From positions 186,001 to 250,000 of the forward strand of contig CAXXWT010000009.1 of NCBI GenBank assembly GCA_963674685.2: a stretch of 64,000 bases of DNA, in the 5' to 3' direction. The notes below the pieces were generated by a model, which worked only from the letters and a program-made list of their open reading frames with translations, was not told the DNA's origin and ran no database searches. The stretch comes from G963674685 sp963674685. Its GTDB lineage: Bacteria > Lernaellota > Lernaellaia > JACKCT01. This document shows positions 14,869 to 24,001 of this stretch, piece after piece. Each line of letters opens with the position of its first letter. The stretch's first letter is position 1. The position numbers and the translations under genes were made by a program.

Positions 14869-16014
14869 ATGAAGAACATACCAATCGGCATTGGCATTCT
14901 CCAGGTGGCTTTAGCCGTTATCGTTCCCATCGCAACACTTTGGGCCGAAAAACGTTGGAAAATTATTCGCACAATCAGCCCCGTGGCTCTTTGCTACGGT
15001 TTCGGAATGTTCTTGGGCAACCAGGGCCTGATCGAATTCAGCCGAAGCCTCGCTTTGACCGTCTGCGCCCTGACGGTGGCTCTGGCGATTCCGCTCCTTT
15101 TGTTCTCCGTGAATATCATCGCCTGGCTAAGGCTCGCCGGAAGGACTCTTTTGGCCTTTTCTTTTTGCATCATTTCGGTGCTGGTCGTTGCGACGGCGGC
15201 CCACTTCATCTTCAGAAACCAATCCGCCGAAACGGCGAAGATGGCGGGGATGCTTACGGGAGTTTATATCGGAGGAACTCCGAATATGAACGCGATCGGA
15301 CTGGCGGTGGGCGCATCGTCGGAAACGTTCATTATGCTCAATACGGCGGACCTCATCGTCTCTTTCTCGTATTTCCTTTTTTTGATAACCGCCGCGGGCA
15401 AAACCTTCGGTTATTTTCTTCCCCGGTTCCCCTATCCCGACGGCGCGGGCCCTTCCGAAAAGGGCGACGCCTGGGACGACGACCAGGGCCGCATGCCCTC
15501 CTTTTTACAGATGCTGCCCGGCCTGGCGCTGACCGTCGCCATCGTCTTTTGCGGCCTGGTGTTGAAAAACACCGTTCCGGAAAAGGGGCGGGATATGGTC
15601 GCCATTTTAACGATCACTTCCCTGGCGGTTATTTCCTCGTTTTTCCCCAAAGTCAGAGCCCTGAGAGGCACGCAGCAGATGGGACAGTATTTCCTGCTGA
15701 TTTTCTGCCTGGTTATCGGCATCACCACGGATTTGAGCAAGCTGTTCCATTCCTCGCTGGTGTACCTGTTTTTCACTCTTTTCATCGTGGCGACCGGAGT
15801 GACGATTCATTATACTTTGTGCGCGCTATTTCGAATCGACAGAGACACAGCCATTATTACTTCAACCGCGGGCATCTTCTCCGTACCTTTCGTCGGGCCG
15901 GTGGCCATGTCGTTGCGCAACAAGGAGATTGTCTTTTCAGGCATCGCCTGCGCCCTGGTGGGATACGCCGTAGCCAATTACCTGGGCATCATATTGACCT
16001 GGATACTCTCGTAA
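14869..16014 (+). CDS. DUF819 family membrane transporter-like protein
   Basis: 381 aa, about ten to eleven hydrophobic helices. It matches the DUF819 (YjcL-type) family: LLLFSVNIIAWLRLAGRTLLAF, then the signature MLTGVYIGGTPNMNAIGLA near residues 130-148, then a repeated half. DUF819 proteins resemble two-repeat secondary transporters related to the gluconate or sodium-bile-acid type folds; substrates are unknown. It lies 7 bp after the S1P-lyase-like gene. It would move a substrate or product of the operon across the inner membrane. The start has only a weak ribosome-binding site, consistent with coupling to the gene upstream. Confidence 0.85.
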   Translation: MKNIPIGIGILQVALAVIVPIATLWAEKRWKIIRTISPVALCYGFGMFLGNQGLIEFSRSLALTVCALTVALAIPLLLFSVNIIAWLRLAGRTLLAFSFCIISVLVVATAAHFIFRNQSAETAKMAGMLTGVYIGGTPNMNAIGLAVGASSETFIMLNTADLIVSFSYFLFLITAAGKTFGYFLPRFPYPDGAGPSEKGDAWDDDQGRMPSFLQMLPGLALTVAIVFCGLVLKNTVPEKGRDMVAILTITSLAVISSFFPKVRALRGTQQMGQYFLLIFCLVIGITTDLSKLFHSSLVYLFFTLFIVATGVTIHYTLCALFRIDRDTAIITSTAGIFSVPFVGPVAMSLRNKEIVFSGIACALVGYAVANYLGIILTWILS

Positions 16015-16029
16015 ATTCGGAGGTGCTTT

Positions 16030-17976
16030 TTGAAGCTTTGGAAAATGTTCATACACCGTGAAAAGCCGCGGAAACGACTTTGTCGCTCGTCGGTTTCCGC
16101 CTTATTCATTCTTTCAATCCTTTTAACATCCGCCTGTGATTACGGCTTCACGTCCGAGCAACCCGCGTACTATGAAGTGTTTGAAGTTTACGGCAGCCCC
16201 TACGAGCGCGGTTTTCAGCACGGTCAAAAATACGAAAGCAAAATCCGATCCCTTTATACAATGCTGCTGGCCAATTCCATCTTCCCCTATCTCAACCGGG
16301 AAAGAGAAGACGTAGCCAGCGTCATGCTTCGCTACCAGGACGACGAGATTTACGGCGACGGAAAATTTTCCCAGTTGATGATGCTGGAATCGGGCAGGCA
16401 GCTTCTGAAAACCATCCCGCCGCAATATATCGAAGAAATGCACGGCATCGCCGACGGCTCGGGCATGTCATTCGACGACATCCTGGTCATGAACACCTTT
16501 TTCGACACTCTGATGGGCTTTCGTTCCATCACCTTTTTCATCAAGCTCATTCAGGGACCAACCATGCTCACCGCCGAATTCGTCGGCAGCCTGGAGACCG
16601 ACGGCGCCGACAATGACGGCGACGGCCTTATTGACGAAAGCAGCGAAGGACTCCTGGAGCCGTATGAACCGAAATTATATGCGTCCTGGGTGGAGATCCC
16701 GACTGACGCGGTTTTGCGTTTTACGATCGACGACGACAAAGAAGGCGTCGACGAGACCTCCATCAGAATCCAGGTCGACGAAAAGCTGTACACGGCGGTG
16801 GACAATCCGGACCTCATCCAAACGAAAGGAATTGCGCGGGAAGGAAAGACCATCGAAGTTGCTTTCGCCCCGCCGGGAGGATGGCCGCCGGCCAGCGCCG
16901 TGGCGGTCAACATTCAAGGCTACGACCTCAACGAGTACGTCCGCGTGGCGCCGCATCATCCCCGCTCCATGCGCGACGAGCGGATCACCTTCACGACGGC
17001 GGGTTACGGCAAAAAGATTCATGAGGTTCCCAATCGTGGTTATCCCGACGGACGCACGGAACCCACGTCCCTGGGTTTCGCCGTCAGGGGATCGGCGACG
17101 AAAGACGGCGGCATTTATCTCGGCCACAACTTCGCCATGCTCGACAGCGACACGACGCACAAACACGCGACCCTCTTCGTTCACCACCCGGATGAAGGTC
17201 CCGACTACGCATTCCTGGGATATACGGGACTGACCTGGGGATTTTCCGGCATGAACACCGAAGGCGTGTCTTATCTTTTCAATACCTCCGACACGCTCAA
17301 CAACTCCTTCGCGCAGGGCTTCAACGAAGGGCTGATTTTCGCGGAGCTTCTGCCCGACGGCGTGCCCGCGGGCATGATGGGCCGGGAGATTCTGGCCCGG
17401 TCGAGCGTTACGGAAGATGCCCTGGGCTATCTGGCCGCCGAGCAGGCCACATTCGGCTGGAACTTTATCATTGTCGATAAAAGCGGAGACATGGCCGTGG
17501 CGGAACTCGACGGCGACATATTCAACCGTCCTTCGGACGGCTTTTACACGTACTCGACCAAGTTCGATCAGCCCGGCAATCTGGACTCCTGGGGACGGGC
17601 CTGGGCCAGCGTCGGCCCGGATGATATCCGCGCTTCGTCCAACTATATAAAGAACGTCGAAGAAATCGATTACCAGATCGCCACCTTCAATATTCAGCCC
17701 CAGCGATACTGGTCGAGCTTTTTCTTCAGATCTCTCAAAGCTTTCTGGACCCTCGGCGACGTGATCGAGGACAATTACGGACAGATCGATTTTTCGGAAA
17801 TGGCGAGTATTCTTCGTCACAACGAACTGGAGGATCAGCGCGACGGCATGCAGTCGGCGATTTATCAGCCGGCCAAACTGCTGATACACGTCGCCGCCGG
17901 GCAGGTTCCGCCCAGCGACGGTCCATATGAGGAATTCGATCTCGGCGCTTCCGCTGCGAAAGGAGGCGCGCAATGA
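16030..17976 (+). CDS. lipoprotein of the C45/acyltransferase-type Ntn-hydrolase family
   Basis: 648 aa with a TTG start chosen because GGAGGTG lies 6-7 nt before it; the next ATG (16045) is too far from this site. The lipobox is LLTSAC (Cys36). Residues 45-150 (YGSPYERGFQHGQ, YIEEMHGIADGSGMSFDDILVMN) are the N-terminal part of the C45 family (penicillin-forming acyl-CoA:6-APA acyltransferases and related acid-ceramidase-like amidases). The core resumes near residue 345: TSLGFAVRGSATKDGGIYLGHNF. Where C45 enzymes have the Cys nucleophile, this protein appears to have Ser347 (or Thr346). An insertion at about 190-340 carries an EF-hand-like loop, DNDGDGLIDESSE. Third gene of the TetR operon, overlapping the next by 4 bp. 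Confidence 0.8.
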   Translation: MKLWKMFIHREKPRKRLCRSSVSALFILSILLTSACDYGFTSEQPAYYEVFEVYGSPYERGFQHGQKYESKIRSLYTMLLANSIFPYLNREREDVASVMLRYQDDEIYGDGKFSQLMMLESGRQLLKTIPPQYIEEMHGIADGSGMSFDDILVMNTFFDTLMGFRSITFFIKLIQGPTMLTAEFVGSLETDGADNDGDGLIDESSEGLLEPYEPKLYASWVEIPTDAVLRFTIDDDKEGVDETSIRIQVDEKLYTAVDNPDLIQTKGIAREGKTIEVAFAPPGGWPPASAVAVNIQGYDLNEYVRVAPHHPRSMRDERITFTTAGYGKKIHEVPNRGYPDGRTEPTSLGFAVRGSATKDGGIYLGHNFAMLDSDTTHKHATLFVHHPDEGPDYAFLGYTGLTWGFSGMNTEGVSYLFNTSDTLNNSFAQGFNEGLIFAELLPDGVPAGMMGREILARSSVTEDALGYLAAEQATFGWNFIIVDKSGDMAVAELDGDIFNRPSDGFYTYSTKFDQPGNLDSWGRAWASVGPDDIRASSNYIKNVEEIDYQIATFNIQPQRYWSSFFFRSLKAFWTLGDVIEDNYGQIDFSEMASILRHNELEDQRDGMQSAIYQPAKLLIHVAAGQVPPSDGPYEEFDLGASAAKGGAQ

Positions 17977-19187
17977 GATATTTCATCGCCCTGGCCGTCG
18001 CCGCATCCATGCTGGCGTCGCCGTGCGCGCTTTTCGCCGGATTTACCGAAACCGTCCCGGCCGAGACTTTTCTTTTCGACACGTCCTTTATCATGTCCAC
18101 GATCGACAAGCGCTGGGACGACAACGGCAAACTCGTGCCGCTGATCGATCCCATGGTCCGATACGAACCCGGCGCCGGGGAACAGGGCACGCTCATCCCC
18201 AATGTGCAGGCGGACCTGGGCATCCTGGCGATCCAACTGCATTACGGCCTCACCGACAGCCTTATGGCCGGCGTCGCCGTCCCAATCGTCATGTACACGA
18301 AAGTCGACCCCAAATTCGAATGGGAGGAAGGCGACTACCAGTGGAACCTGGGCCGCTCGTACAGCGAGCAGGATTTCTGGGACTGGGCGGAGAGTATGGG
18401 TCAACCCAAGCCTGAAAAATGGGAAGGCAACCACGGCGTTCTGTCCGACATCATCCTGGTGAGCCGGTGGCGGTTCACGGACGGATTCAAATGGTTTCAC
18501 GACAAAGACCTGGCCATGGCTTTCATGTTCATGGGAGCCTTGCCGACGGGCGCGCCCGCAGAGCCCGAGGAGGTCGTCTCCGCCGGAACGACGACATGGG
18601 AATTGCATGCCAACGGCGATCTTTGCTTCCACCTGGGACTGGATAAATTCTTCACCGAAAGCCTGGGAGGCAGGCTCACGCTGGGTTTGGAAGCCTTTTA
18701 CGAGGTTATGCTGCCGCACGAATACATCGCCCCGCAGGGAGAAAAAAATCCTCTGATGCTCAACATCCGTCCGTACACGGGAAGAACCTACGTCATCGAC
18801 GGAGGGGATTTTACCGGATTCTCCACGCAGGTGGACGTCGTTCCGATCAAGGGCAAAGCCCGGCAGACATGGCTCACCAAGGGCCGTCAGGAAATGGCGG
18901 ACAAGTTTCCCCCGGTTCTTTCACTCACGGCAAAATACACATTCACGCACCTGCAGCAATCGAACTGGGAATCGGATTCGGACATCTGGGACTGGGAGCA
19001 GGAAGAGCAATGGCGGCCCGGTTATAAAAACATTCTGTTCGGTCAGGCCACCGTCGGCTTGTACCGTTTTGGAGTTCCGCTGATGCCCTACGCCTCATAC
19101 CGCAACCTCACCTGGCTGCCCGGCAAAAACTGCCGCGCGCCCAACGTCATGGGTTTCGGAATACGGAGTGTTCTTAAATTCTGGTAA
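17973..19187 (+). CDS. exported outer-membrane-type protein of unknown function
   Basis: 404 aa. The signal peptide is MRYFIALAVAASMLASPCALFA, with cleavage after residue 22. The mature part has alternating short hydrophobic stretches with many aromatic residues (LGILAIQLHYGLTDSLMAGVAVPIVMYTK, DIILVSRWRFTDGFKWF, RLTLGLEAFYEV), the look of a beta-barrel such as a porin or transport channel. No specific family was recognised. It ends in SVLKFW, and a terminal aromatic (Trp) is typical of outer-membrane barrels recognised by BamA. The start overlaps the stop of the preceding lipoprotein (ATGA), so the two are translationally coupled. It could be the channel for the substrate of the two flanking hydrolases. 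Confidence 0.75.
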   Translation: MRYFIALAVAASMLASPCALFAGFTETVPAETFLFDTSFIMSTIDKRWDDNGKLVPLIDPMVRYEPGAGEQGTLIPNVQADLGILAIQLHYGLTDSLMAGVAVPIVMYTKVDPKFEWEEGDYQWNLGRSYSEQDFWDWAESMGQPKPEKWEGNHGVLSDIILVSRWRFTDGFKWFHDKDLAMAFMFMGALPTGAPAEPEEVVSAGTTTWELHANGDLCFHLGLDKFFTESLGGRLTLGLEAFYEVMLPHEYIAPQGEKNPLMLNIRPYTGRTYVIDGGDFTGFSTQVDVVPIKGKARQTWLTKGRQEMADKFPPVLSLTAKYTFTHLQQSNWESDSDIWDWEQEEQWRPGYKNILFGQATVGLYRFGVPLMPYASYRNLTWLPGKNCRAPNVMGFGIRSVLKFW

Positions 19188-19204
19188 GACCCGGGAGAAA
19201 TTCA

Positions 19205-21769
19205 ATGAAAATTAAAATGACTTTCGCAATTTTTGTCGCGGCGTTGATCGCCGTTTCGGCGGGATGCTCGTCGCCGACATTTCGCTACATCGGATACAAA
19301 ATCAATCCAGACCACGTATCAAATGCCGGCGTCCGGCAAATCGGCGCAGTCGACATTGACGCTCCCGCTACGATTTACCTGGACAAATACGGCGTGCCGC
19401 ACATCACCGCATCGAGCGAACGCTCCCTGAACTTCGCCATCGGATATATGCACGGGCGCGACCGCCGCTTTGAACTGGAAATGCTGCGTCTGCTTTCCAC
19501 GGGCAGGATGCGCGAACTCATCGGCGACCAGGACACCACCGGCGCGGTGAGCCGGCTTGAAATCATCAATCGCATGATCAACCTGGGCCAAGACGCGCAG
19601 TCTGTCATCAACAACGCGACCGAAAAAGACATGGAGATTTTCCAGGCCTACGCCGACGGCGTGAACGCGGCGACGAAAAATGAGCCGAGACCCTTCGAGT
19701 TTCGCCTTTTCGATTACAAGCCCGCCGACTGGACCCCGATGGACACGGCGTACATCGCCGCTCTGATTTCCTTCGGTTTGAGTAAAAACTGGGAGCAGGA
19801 ACTGGCGCGCCTGGAACTGATGGTTCAGCAGCTCAAAACCGGCGCAACCATAGAACGAGCCCTGGAAATCTGGCCCCCGCGCGTGAATCTCGGCCCCCAT
19901 CTCATCGGTAAAAAACCGGACACTGATCCTTTCGCCGATATCCCGGCCGTGGCGCCGGAACTCGCCGAATATTTGAAATCCTATGCCGGCGAGAAATCCG
20001 CGCGGAACTCCAGTCCGGGTCGGCAGGCCATGTGCGGATACGACGACAATCCCCTGGCCGCATTTGAAAAAGGCGGCTCCAGGAGCAACAACTGGGCCAT
20101 GGGCGGCGCGTGGACGAAAACCGGCAAAGGCGCATTTTCTTCCGATCCCCACATGCCGCACATGCTTCCGTCTTTGGGCTATCTCATGCACGTCAAATGC
20201 GAAGGCTGCGAAAACGGCGACTACGAAGTGATCGGCGGCGTTTTTATGGGTTTTCCGGCCGTCACTTTCGGAACAAACGGCAAGGTGGCCTGGGGACCGA
20301 CCTCGAACTGGGGCGATATGGCCGACGTCTACGTCGAAAAGCAGGCGCCGGGAAAACCGGGACATTATCTGTATAACGGCAAAGCCGAGCCGTTTAAAAT
20401 CCGCAATGAGGTGTTCAGGATCCGCTTGAAAAACGGCGAGTTCAAGGAGGAAAGCTTAAGCGTCCGGGAATCGCGCCACGGCGTTATCCTCAATGATTTC
20501 ATCGACCGCCTGCCGGATGATTTTCCCCTCGTGACCCTTCGGCGAGGTCATGATAAAGGCCGGCCTCTCAAAGCCATTATGGGTCTTTACAAATCCCAAA
20601 ACGTCACGCAGGCGCGCCTGGCGTTAAACGACTTTTTCGCCATGGTGGGGCATTGGTCTTTGGCGGACGCGCGGGGCGGCATCGCCTACTGCGGCCCGAT
20701 GCAACTGCCGCGGCGCACCGAGCACCTGGGTACGATCCCGGTTCCCGGCTGGACGGAAAAATACGAATGGCAAGGTAATATTCCCATCGAGGAACTGCCT
20801 TGGATCGAAAATCCTCCCGAGGGTTTTTTGGGCACCGCCAACAATCAGGTGATCCAGCCCGAATCCACGGGCTATCCCGTGAATTTCGAAGGCAACGTGG
20901 CGCACCGGTGGGCCAGGATCAGGCAGGTGCTTTCCAAGGGCGCTCGCGGCGGCTCGATCGTCCGGCAAATCGGCGATCTGCAACTGGACTCGCTGGATAT
21001 GGGCATTTACGAAACCATGCCCGTCTATGAAGGCGTCTTAGGCAAACTGAGTAAAAACGACGATCCCCTCGTCGCCGAAGCGGCGGAAACGCTTTTAACC
21101 TGGAACGGCGACTGCCTGCCCGACGCCGTCGCCCCGACGATTTTCAATTCCCTCAACACGCATCTGATCGGCATGACGCTCAAAGACGAATTCAGCGAGG
21201 CCACACACGGATTCATCATGAGTTATTTCAACGTCGAGCCCTTTGTCTACGGCATCCTGAACAATCCGGACAATCCGGCGTGGGACGACTGCGCGACGCC
21301 AAATAAAGAAACCGCCGACGAGGTTATCGAAACGGCGTTTATCATCACCGTCAAAGCCCTGGCCGAGCGCTACGGGGACGACATCGAAAACTGGAAATGG
21401 AAAGACGCGGCGCCGTTTTATATCAAACACTCCTTCGGTTCCTCGAAATCGCTGGCCAAATTCCTGAACCGGGGTCCCTTTCCCACGAAAGGCGCCATCG
21501 ACACGGTTTTCAAAAATCAGTTTGACCGCACCGATCCCACGCAGTTTCCGATTCACCACGGCCCGGTCCTGCGCGTGATGGTGGATTTCAGCGATCTGCC
21601 CGGCTCGCGAATGGTCCTGCCCGGCGGGCAATCCGGCAGGCCCTCGTCGCCGCATTACGATGATCAGATCGACATGTTCATGCGCGGCGAGGGCATTTCC
21701 ATGGACTTGGATATGGAAAACGCCAAAGAAAGCGCCGTCGGACGAATCGAGATTTCGCCCGGCGACTAG
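19205..21769 (+). CDS. penicillin acylase family (S45) Ntn-hydrolase lipoprotein
   Basis: 854 aa. The lipobox is VSAGC (Cys21). Residues 50-110 (YLDKYGVPHITASSE, AIGYMHGRDRRFELEMLRLLSTGRM) are the alpha-chain start of the S45 family. The autocatalytic site is GGSRSNNWAM with the predicted nucleophile Ser294, followed by GKGAFSSDPHM and VTFGTNGKVAWGPT. The proenzyme would be cut before Ser294 into alpha and beta chains. S45 enzymes hydrolyse amides of acyl groups, including penicillin G, cephalosporins and acyl-homoserine lactones. The substrate here is unknown. Last gene of the five-gene operon, 17 bp after the outer-membrane-type gene. Membrane anchoring is unusual, since classical members are soluble in the periplasm. 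Confidence 0.92.
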   Translation: MKIKMTFAIFVAALIAVSAGCSSPTFRYIGYKINPDHVSNAGVRQIGAVDIDAPATIYLDKYGVPHITASSERSLNFAIGYMHGRDRRFELEMLRLLSTGRMRELIGDQDTTGAVSRLEIINRMINLGQDAQSVINNATEKDMEIFQAYADGVNAATKNEPRPFEFRLFDYKPADWTPMDTAYIAALISFGLSKNWEQELARLELMVQQLKTGATIERALEIWPPRVNLGPHLIGKKPDTDPFADIPAVAPELAEYLKSYAGEKSARNSSPGRQAMCGYDDNPLAAFEKGGSRSNNWAMGGAWTKTGKGAFSSDPHMPHMLPSLGYLMHVKCEGCENGDYEVIGGVFMGFPAVTFGTNGKVAWGPTSNWGDMADVYVEKQAPGKPGHYLYNGKAEPFKIRNEVFRIRLKNGEFKEESLSVRESRHGVILNDFIDRLPDDFPLVTLRRGHDKGRPLKAIMGLYKSQNVTQARLALNDFFAMVGHWSLADARGGIAYCGPMQLPRRTEHLGTIPVPGWTEKYEWQGNIPIEELPWIENPPEGFLGTANNQVIQPESTGYPVNFEGNVAHRWARIRQVLSKGARGGSIVRQIGDLQLDSLDMGIYETMPVYEGVLGKLSKNDDPLVAEAAETLLTWNGDCLPDAVAPTIFNSLNTHLIGMTLKDEFSEATHGFIMSYFNVEPFVYGILNNPDNPAWDDCATPNKETADEVIETAFIITVKALAERYGDDIENWKWKDAAPFYIKHSFGSSKSLAKFLNRGPFPTKGAIDTVFKNQFDRTDPTQFPIHHGPVLRVMVDFSDLPGSRMVLPGGQSGRPSSPHYDDQIDMFMRGEGISMDLDMENAKESAVGRIEISPGD

Positions 21770-22012
21770 GGAAGGTTTTACCGGCCAGAAATCCCGACGG
21801 TTAATGCGTGCAGAAGATTGTGCATCCCGCTGACAATCGATGCAGTGACGCATTACTTGGGAAGAAAACAACGTGGCACTTTCATTCCCAACGGACATGC
21901 TATAAACTACTCCAATCATGCATCGCAGGTTCTCCTTCCCGCCCCCTTGGGATCTTCCCGGATTGAGAGCCTACTTTTTTCACTACGGATCGGTCGAACC
22001 TCTTCGGGTTGC

Positions 22013-22027
22013 ACGGCCGGAGGCCGT
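22013..22027. repeat. small hairpin ACGGCC-GGA-GGCCGT in leader
   Basis: A perfect 6-bp stem in the 292-bp gap between the S45 gene and the next plus-strand gene. It is preceded by a shorter AACC...GGTT hairpin. It has no T-run, so it looks like a dispersed palindrome rather than a terminator. Nothing else was recognised in this gap. Confidence 0.4.
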
Positions 22028-22061
22028 AGGTTTAGCTCGGATCAAGAAATTTTGGTGAATT

Positions 22062-23963
22062 ATGAAACAAAGACGATTTTTATTTCGACTGTTTTTTATC
22101 GGAATTAATGTTCAGCGAATTGGACATACAAAATTCCCGATAATCCTGCTGACTTTCATGTTATCGGCGGCGCTGACGGGGGCGTCATATTCTCAAACAC
22201 CGGACGCGCAAACCCTGTATCTTATCAAAACCATGGATGGCGATCTTTTTGGAAAATGTCCCATCGATGTCTACAACATCAGCGGGAACCAAATCAGCCT
22301 TCAAAACACTTTCGAAATCTACCACATGGCGACGGGTCCGGTGGGACTTGGAATCGACGCGGTCAATAAAAATGTGTTTTTCACTTTTGAAGAATCGGCG
22401 TTGATGGATGTGTACGATATCGCCGCTTTCAATCTTACGGATCAAATACCTCTGGCGGGAACGTCGAATCTCGCCGGTATCGATACGATGGAAGGGCGAC
22501 GTTTGGCTTTTGTGATCGAGCGCGGCGAGCCGGAAATCTATGTCGTGAACATGGATACACTGGAAACGGCCGATTCCTGGACGCTGCCGAACGGATATTG
22601 CACTTACGTCGATGAAAGCGACGACGACGCGGATGACGACGACACCTCGGAGGAAACAGGTATCGGCGCCTACGATGTGGATTGCGTGGAAAACCTCGAT
22701 GGGAAAGACCTTCTTTTCATCGCCAATGCCGACGAAAAGGTTTGCTGGTTTGATATCGATACTCATGAGGAAGTCGGCGGCGTCACCGCGGATATGATTA
22801 TTACGGGGATCGCCGTGGATACATATTCGGGTTCGCCGATTATTTATGGCGCCGCCTCCGACAACGGCGCTCCAGGCGGGCACGATTATCTGATTCAGTA
22901 CTTCACGGATACGCATATCGACAATTCCGTGGATCTCGGTTCCGACGGTCGCGGCGTCGACGTGAGTAACGACGGTTCGACCGTTTTCGTCGCCGTCGGC
23001 GGGGGATTTCTTCTTGATCCGACGCTTCGGGCCTATGATACGTCAAGTTTGCAGGAAGTTGATCGTGAAATCTTGAGTTGCGGGACATTTTCCTGCTCTC
23101 CCACGGATTTGAAAGTCGCCCGGCTATCCTTGGGAGTTGAAGTGGAAAAAACGATCACTTCCCATGCCGGAGATATCGATTACAGCGACGAAGTCGATTT
23201 TGAAATCACGATCACCAACACATCTTTCGCGGCTCTCGTCAAAGCGCCCGTCTTCGATGAATACGATACGAGTCAACTGACTTATATTTCCTCGACACCC
23301 CCGTCCGACAACAACGCGAACGACGGCTGGATCGAATGGTCGGATTTGACCGCATCCTTCGGCCGGGTCTTGGAGCCGGGCGAGTCCTTCACCATCGAAG
23401 CCCGCTTTATCGCCGAACCGGAGCCTTGCAGCGAAAGCGTCGACGGCCGAAATGTTGCTCACGTTCGCGACGCGCAGATGAATTCCTACGGAACAACTCC
23501 CGATTCTTCGGGGGAAATCGATTATACCGTTATTTGCGGATGCTTCGAAAACGACGATTGCGACGACGGAGTATTTTGCAATGGTCAAGAGCAGTGCGAC
23601 AACGGAGAATGCGTGGCGGGAGAAGATCCTTGCGCCGACGACGGCCTGTATTGCAACGGCGACGAGTTCTGCGACGAATCCGGCGACGAGTGCGGGCATA
23701 CCGGCGATCCCTGCGACGAGGACCGGGTGTGCAATGAAGACACCGACGATTGCGACGAATCCGTCGACGACGACCTTAACGACGATGCGGACGATGACGT
23801 GAATGATGACGCGGGAGACGACGATACGACCGGCGATGATGACAGCGCGAATGATGACGATATGGCAAGCGATGACGACAGCGCTGACGGCAACGACGAT
23901 ACAGGCGCCGAGATCAGATCCGGCGACGATGACGACGACGGCGGCGGATGCGGTTGCTCTTAA
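22062..23963 (+). CDS. exported beta-propeller/DUF11 protein with Cys-rich and Asp-rich tail
   Basis: 633 aa. A long n-region precedes a signal segment near residues 25-45 (FPIILLTFMLSAALTGAS). Residues ~45-350 contain repeated strands typical of a six- or seven-bladed propeller (YLIKTMDGDLFG, VFFTFEESALMDVYD, LLFIANADEKVCWFD), interrupted by an Asp insert. Residues ~355-455 (EVEKTITSHAGDIDYSDEVDFEITITNTS) are a DUF11-type domain. A cysteine-rich segment (~485-555, CDDGVFCNGQEQCDNGECV) resembles disulfide-rich repeats of surface proteins in this group. The last 75 residues are mostly Asp and end in GGGCGCS, a possible C-terminal processing motif. No enzymatic signature. Confidence 0.8.
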   Translation: MKQRRFLFRLFFIGINVQRIGHTKFPIILLTFMLSAALTGASYSQTPDAQTLYLIKTMDGDLFGKCPIDVYNISGNQISLQNTFEIYHMATGPVGLGIDAVNKNVFFTFEESALMDVYDIAAFNLTDQIPLAGTSNLAGIDTMEGRRLAFVIERGEPEIYVVNMDTLETADSWTLPNGYCTYVDESDDDADDDDTSEETGIGAYDVDCVENLDGKDLLFIANADEKVCWFDIDTHEEVGGVTADMIITGIAVDTYSGSPIIYGAASDNGAPGGHDYLIQYFTDTHIDNSVDLGSDGRGVDVSNDGSTVFVAVGGGFLLDPTLRAYDTSSLQEVDREILSCGTFSCSPTDLKVARLSLGVEVEKTITSHAGDIDYSDEVDFEITITNTSFAALVKAPVFDEYDTSQLTYISSTPPSDNNANDGWIEWSDLTASFGRVLEPGESFTIEARFIAEPEPCSESVDGRNVAHVRDAQMNSYGTTPDSSGEIDYTVICGCFENDDCDDGVFCNGQEQCDNGECVAGEDPCADDGLYCNGDEFCDESGDECGHTGDPCDEDRVCNEDTDDCDESVDDDLNDDADDDVNDDAGDDDTTGDDDSANDDDMASDDDSADGNDDTGAEIRSGDDDDDGGGCGCS

Positions 23964-23983
23964 ATATTTCCGACGGATGGTTT

Positions 23984-24001
23984 CCGACGAGCTCGGTTTT
24001 T
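23984..24001 (+). terminator. possible weak terminator between convergent genes
   Basis: CCGA-CGAGC-TCGG followed by TTTTT. The stem is only 4 bp, but the position just after the propeller gene and the T-run fit a rho-independent terminator for the plus strand. Confidence 0.3.

Noticed and set aside
19319..20365. 348-aa open frame antisense to the S45 gene
   Set aside because: The S45 family motifs on the plus strand explain the region; the antisense text has no known motif.
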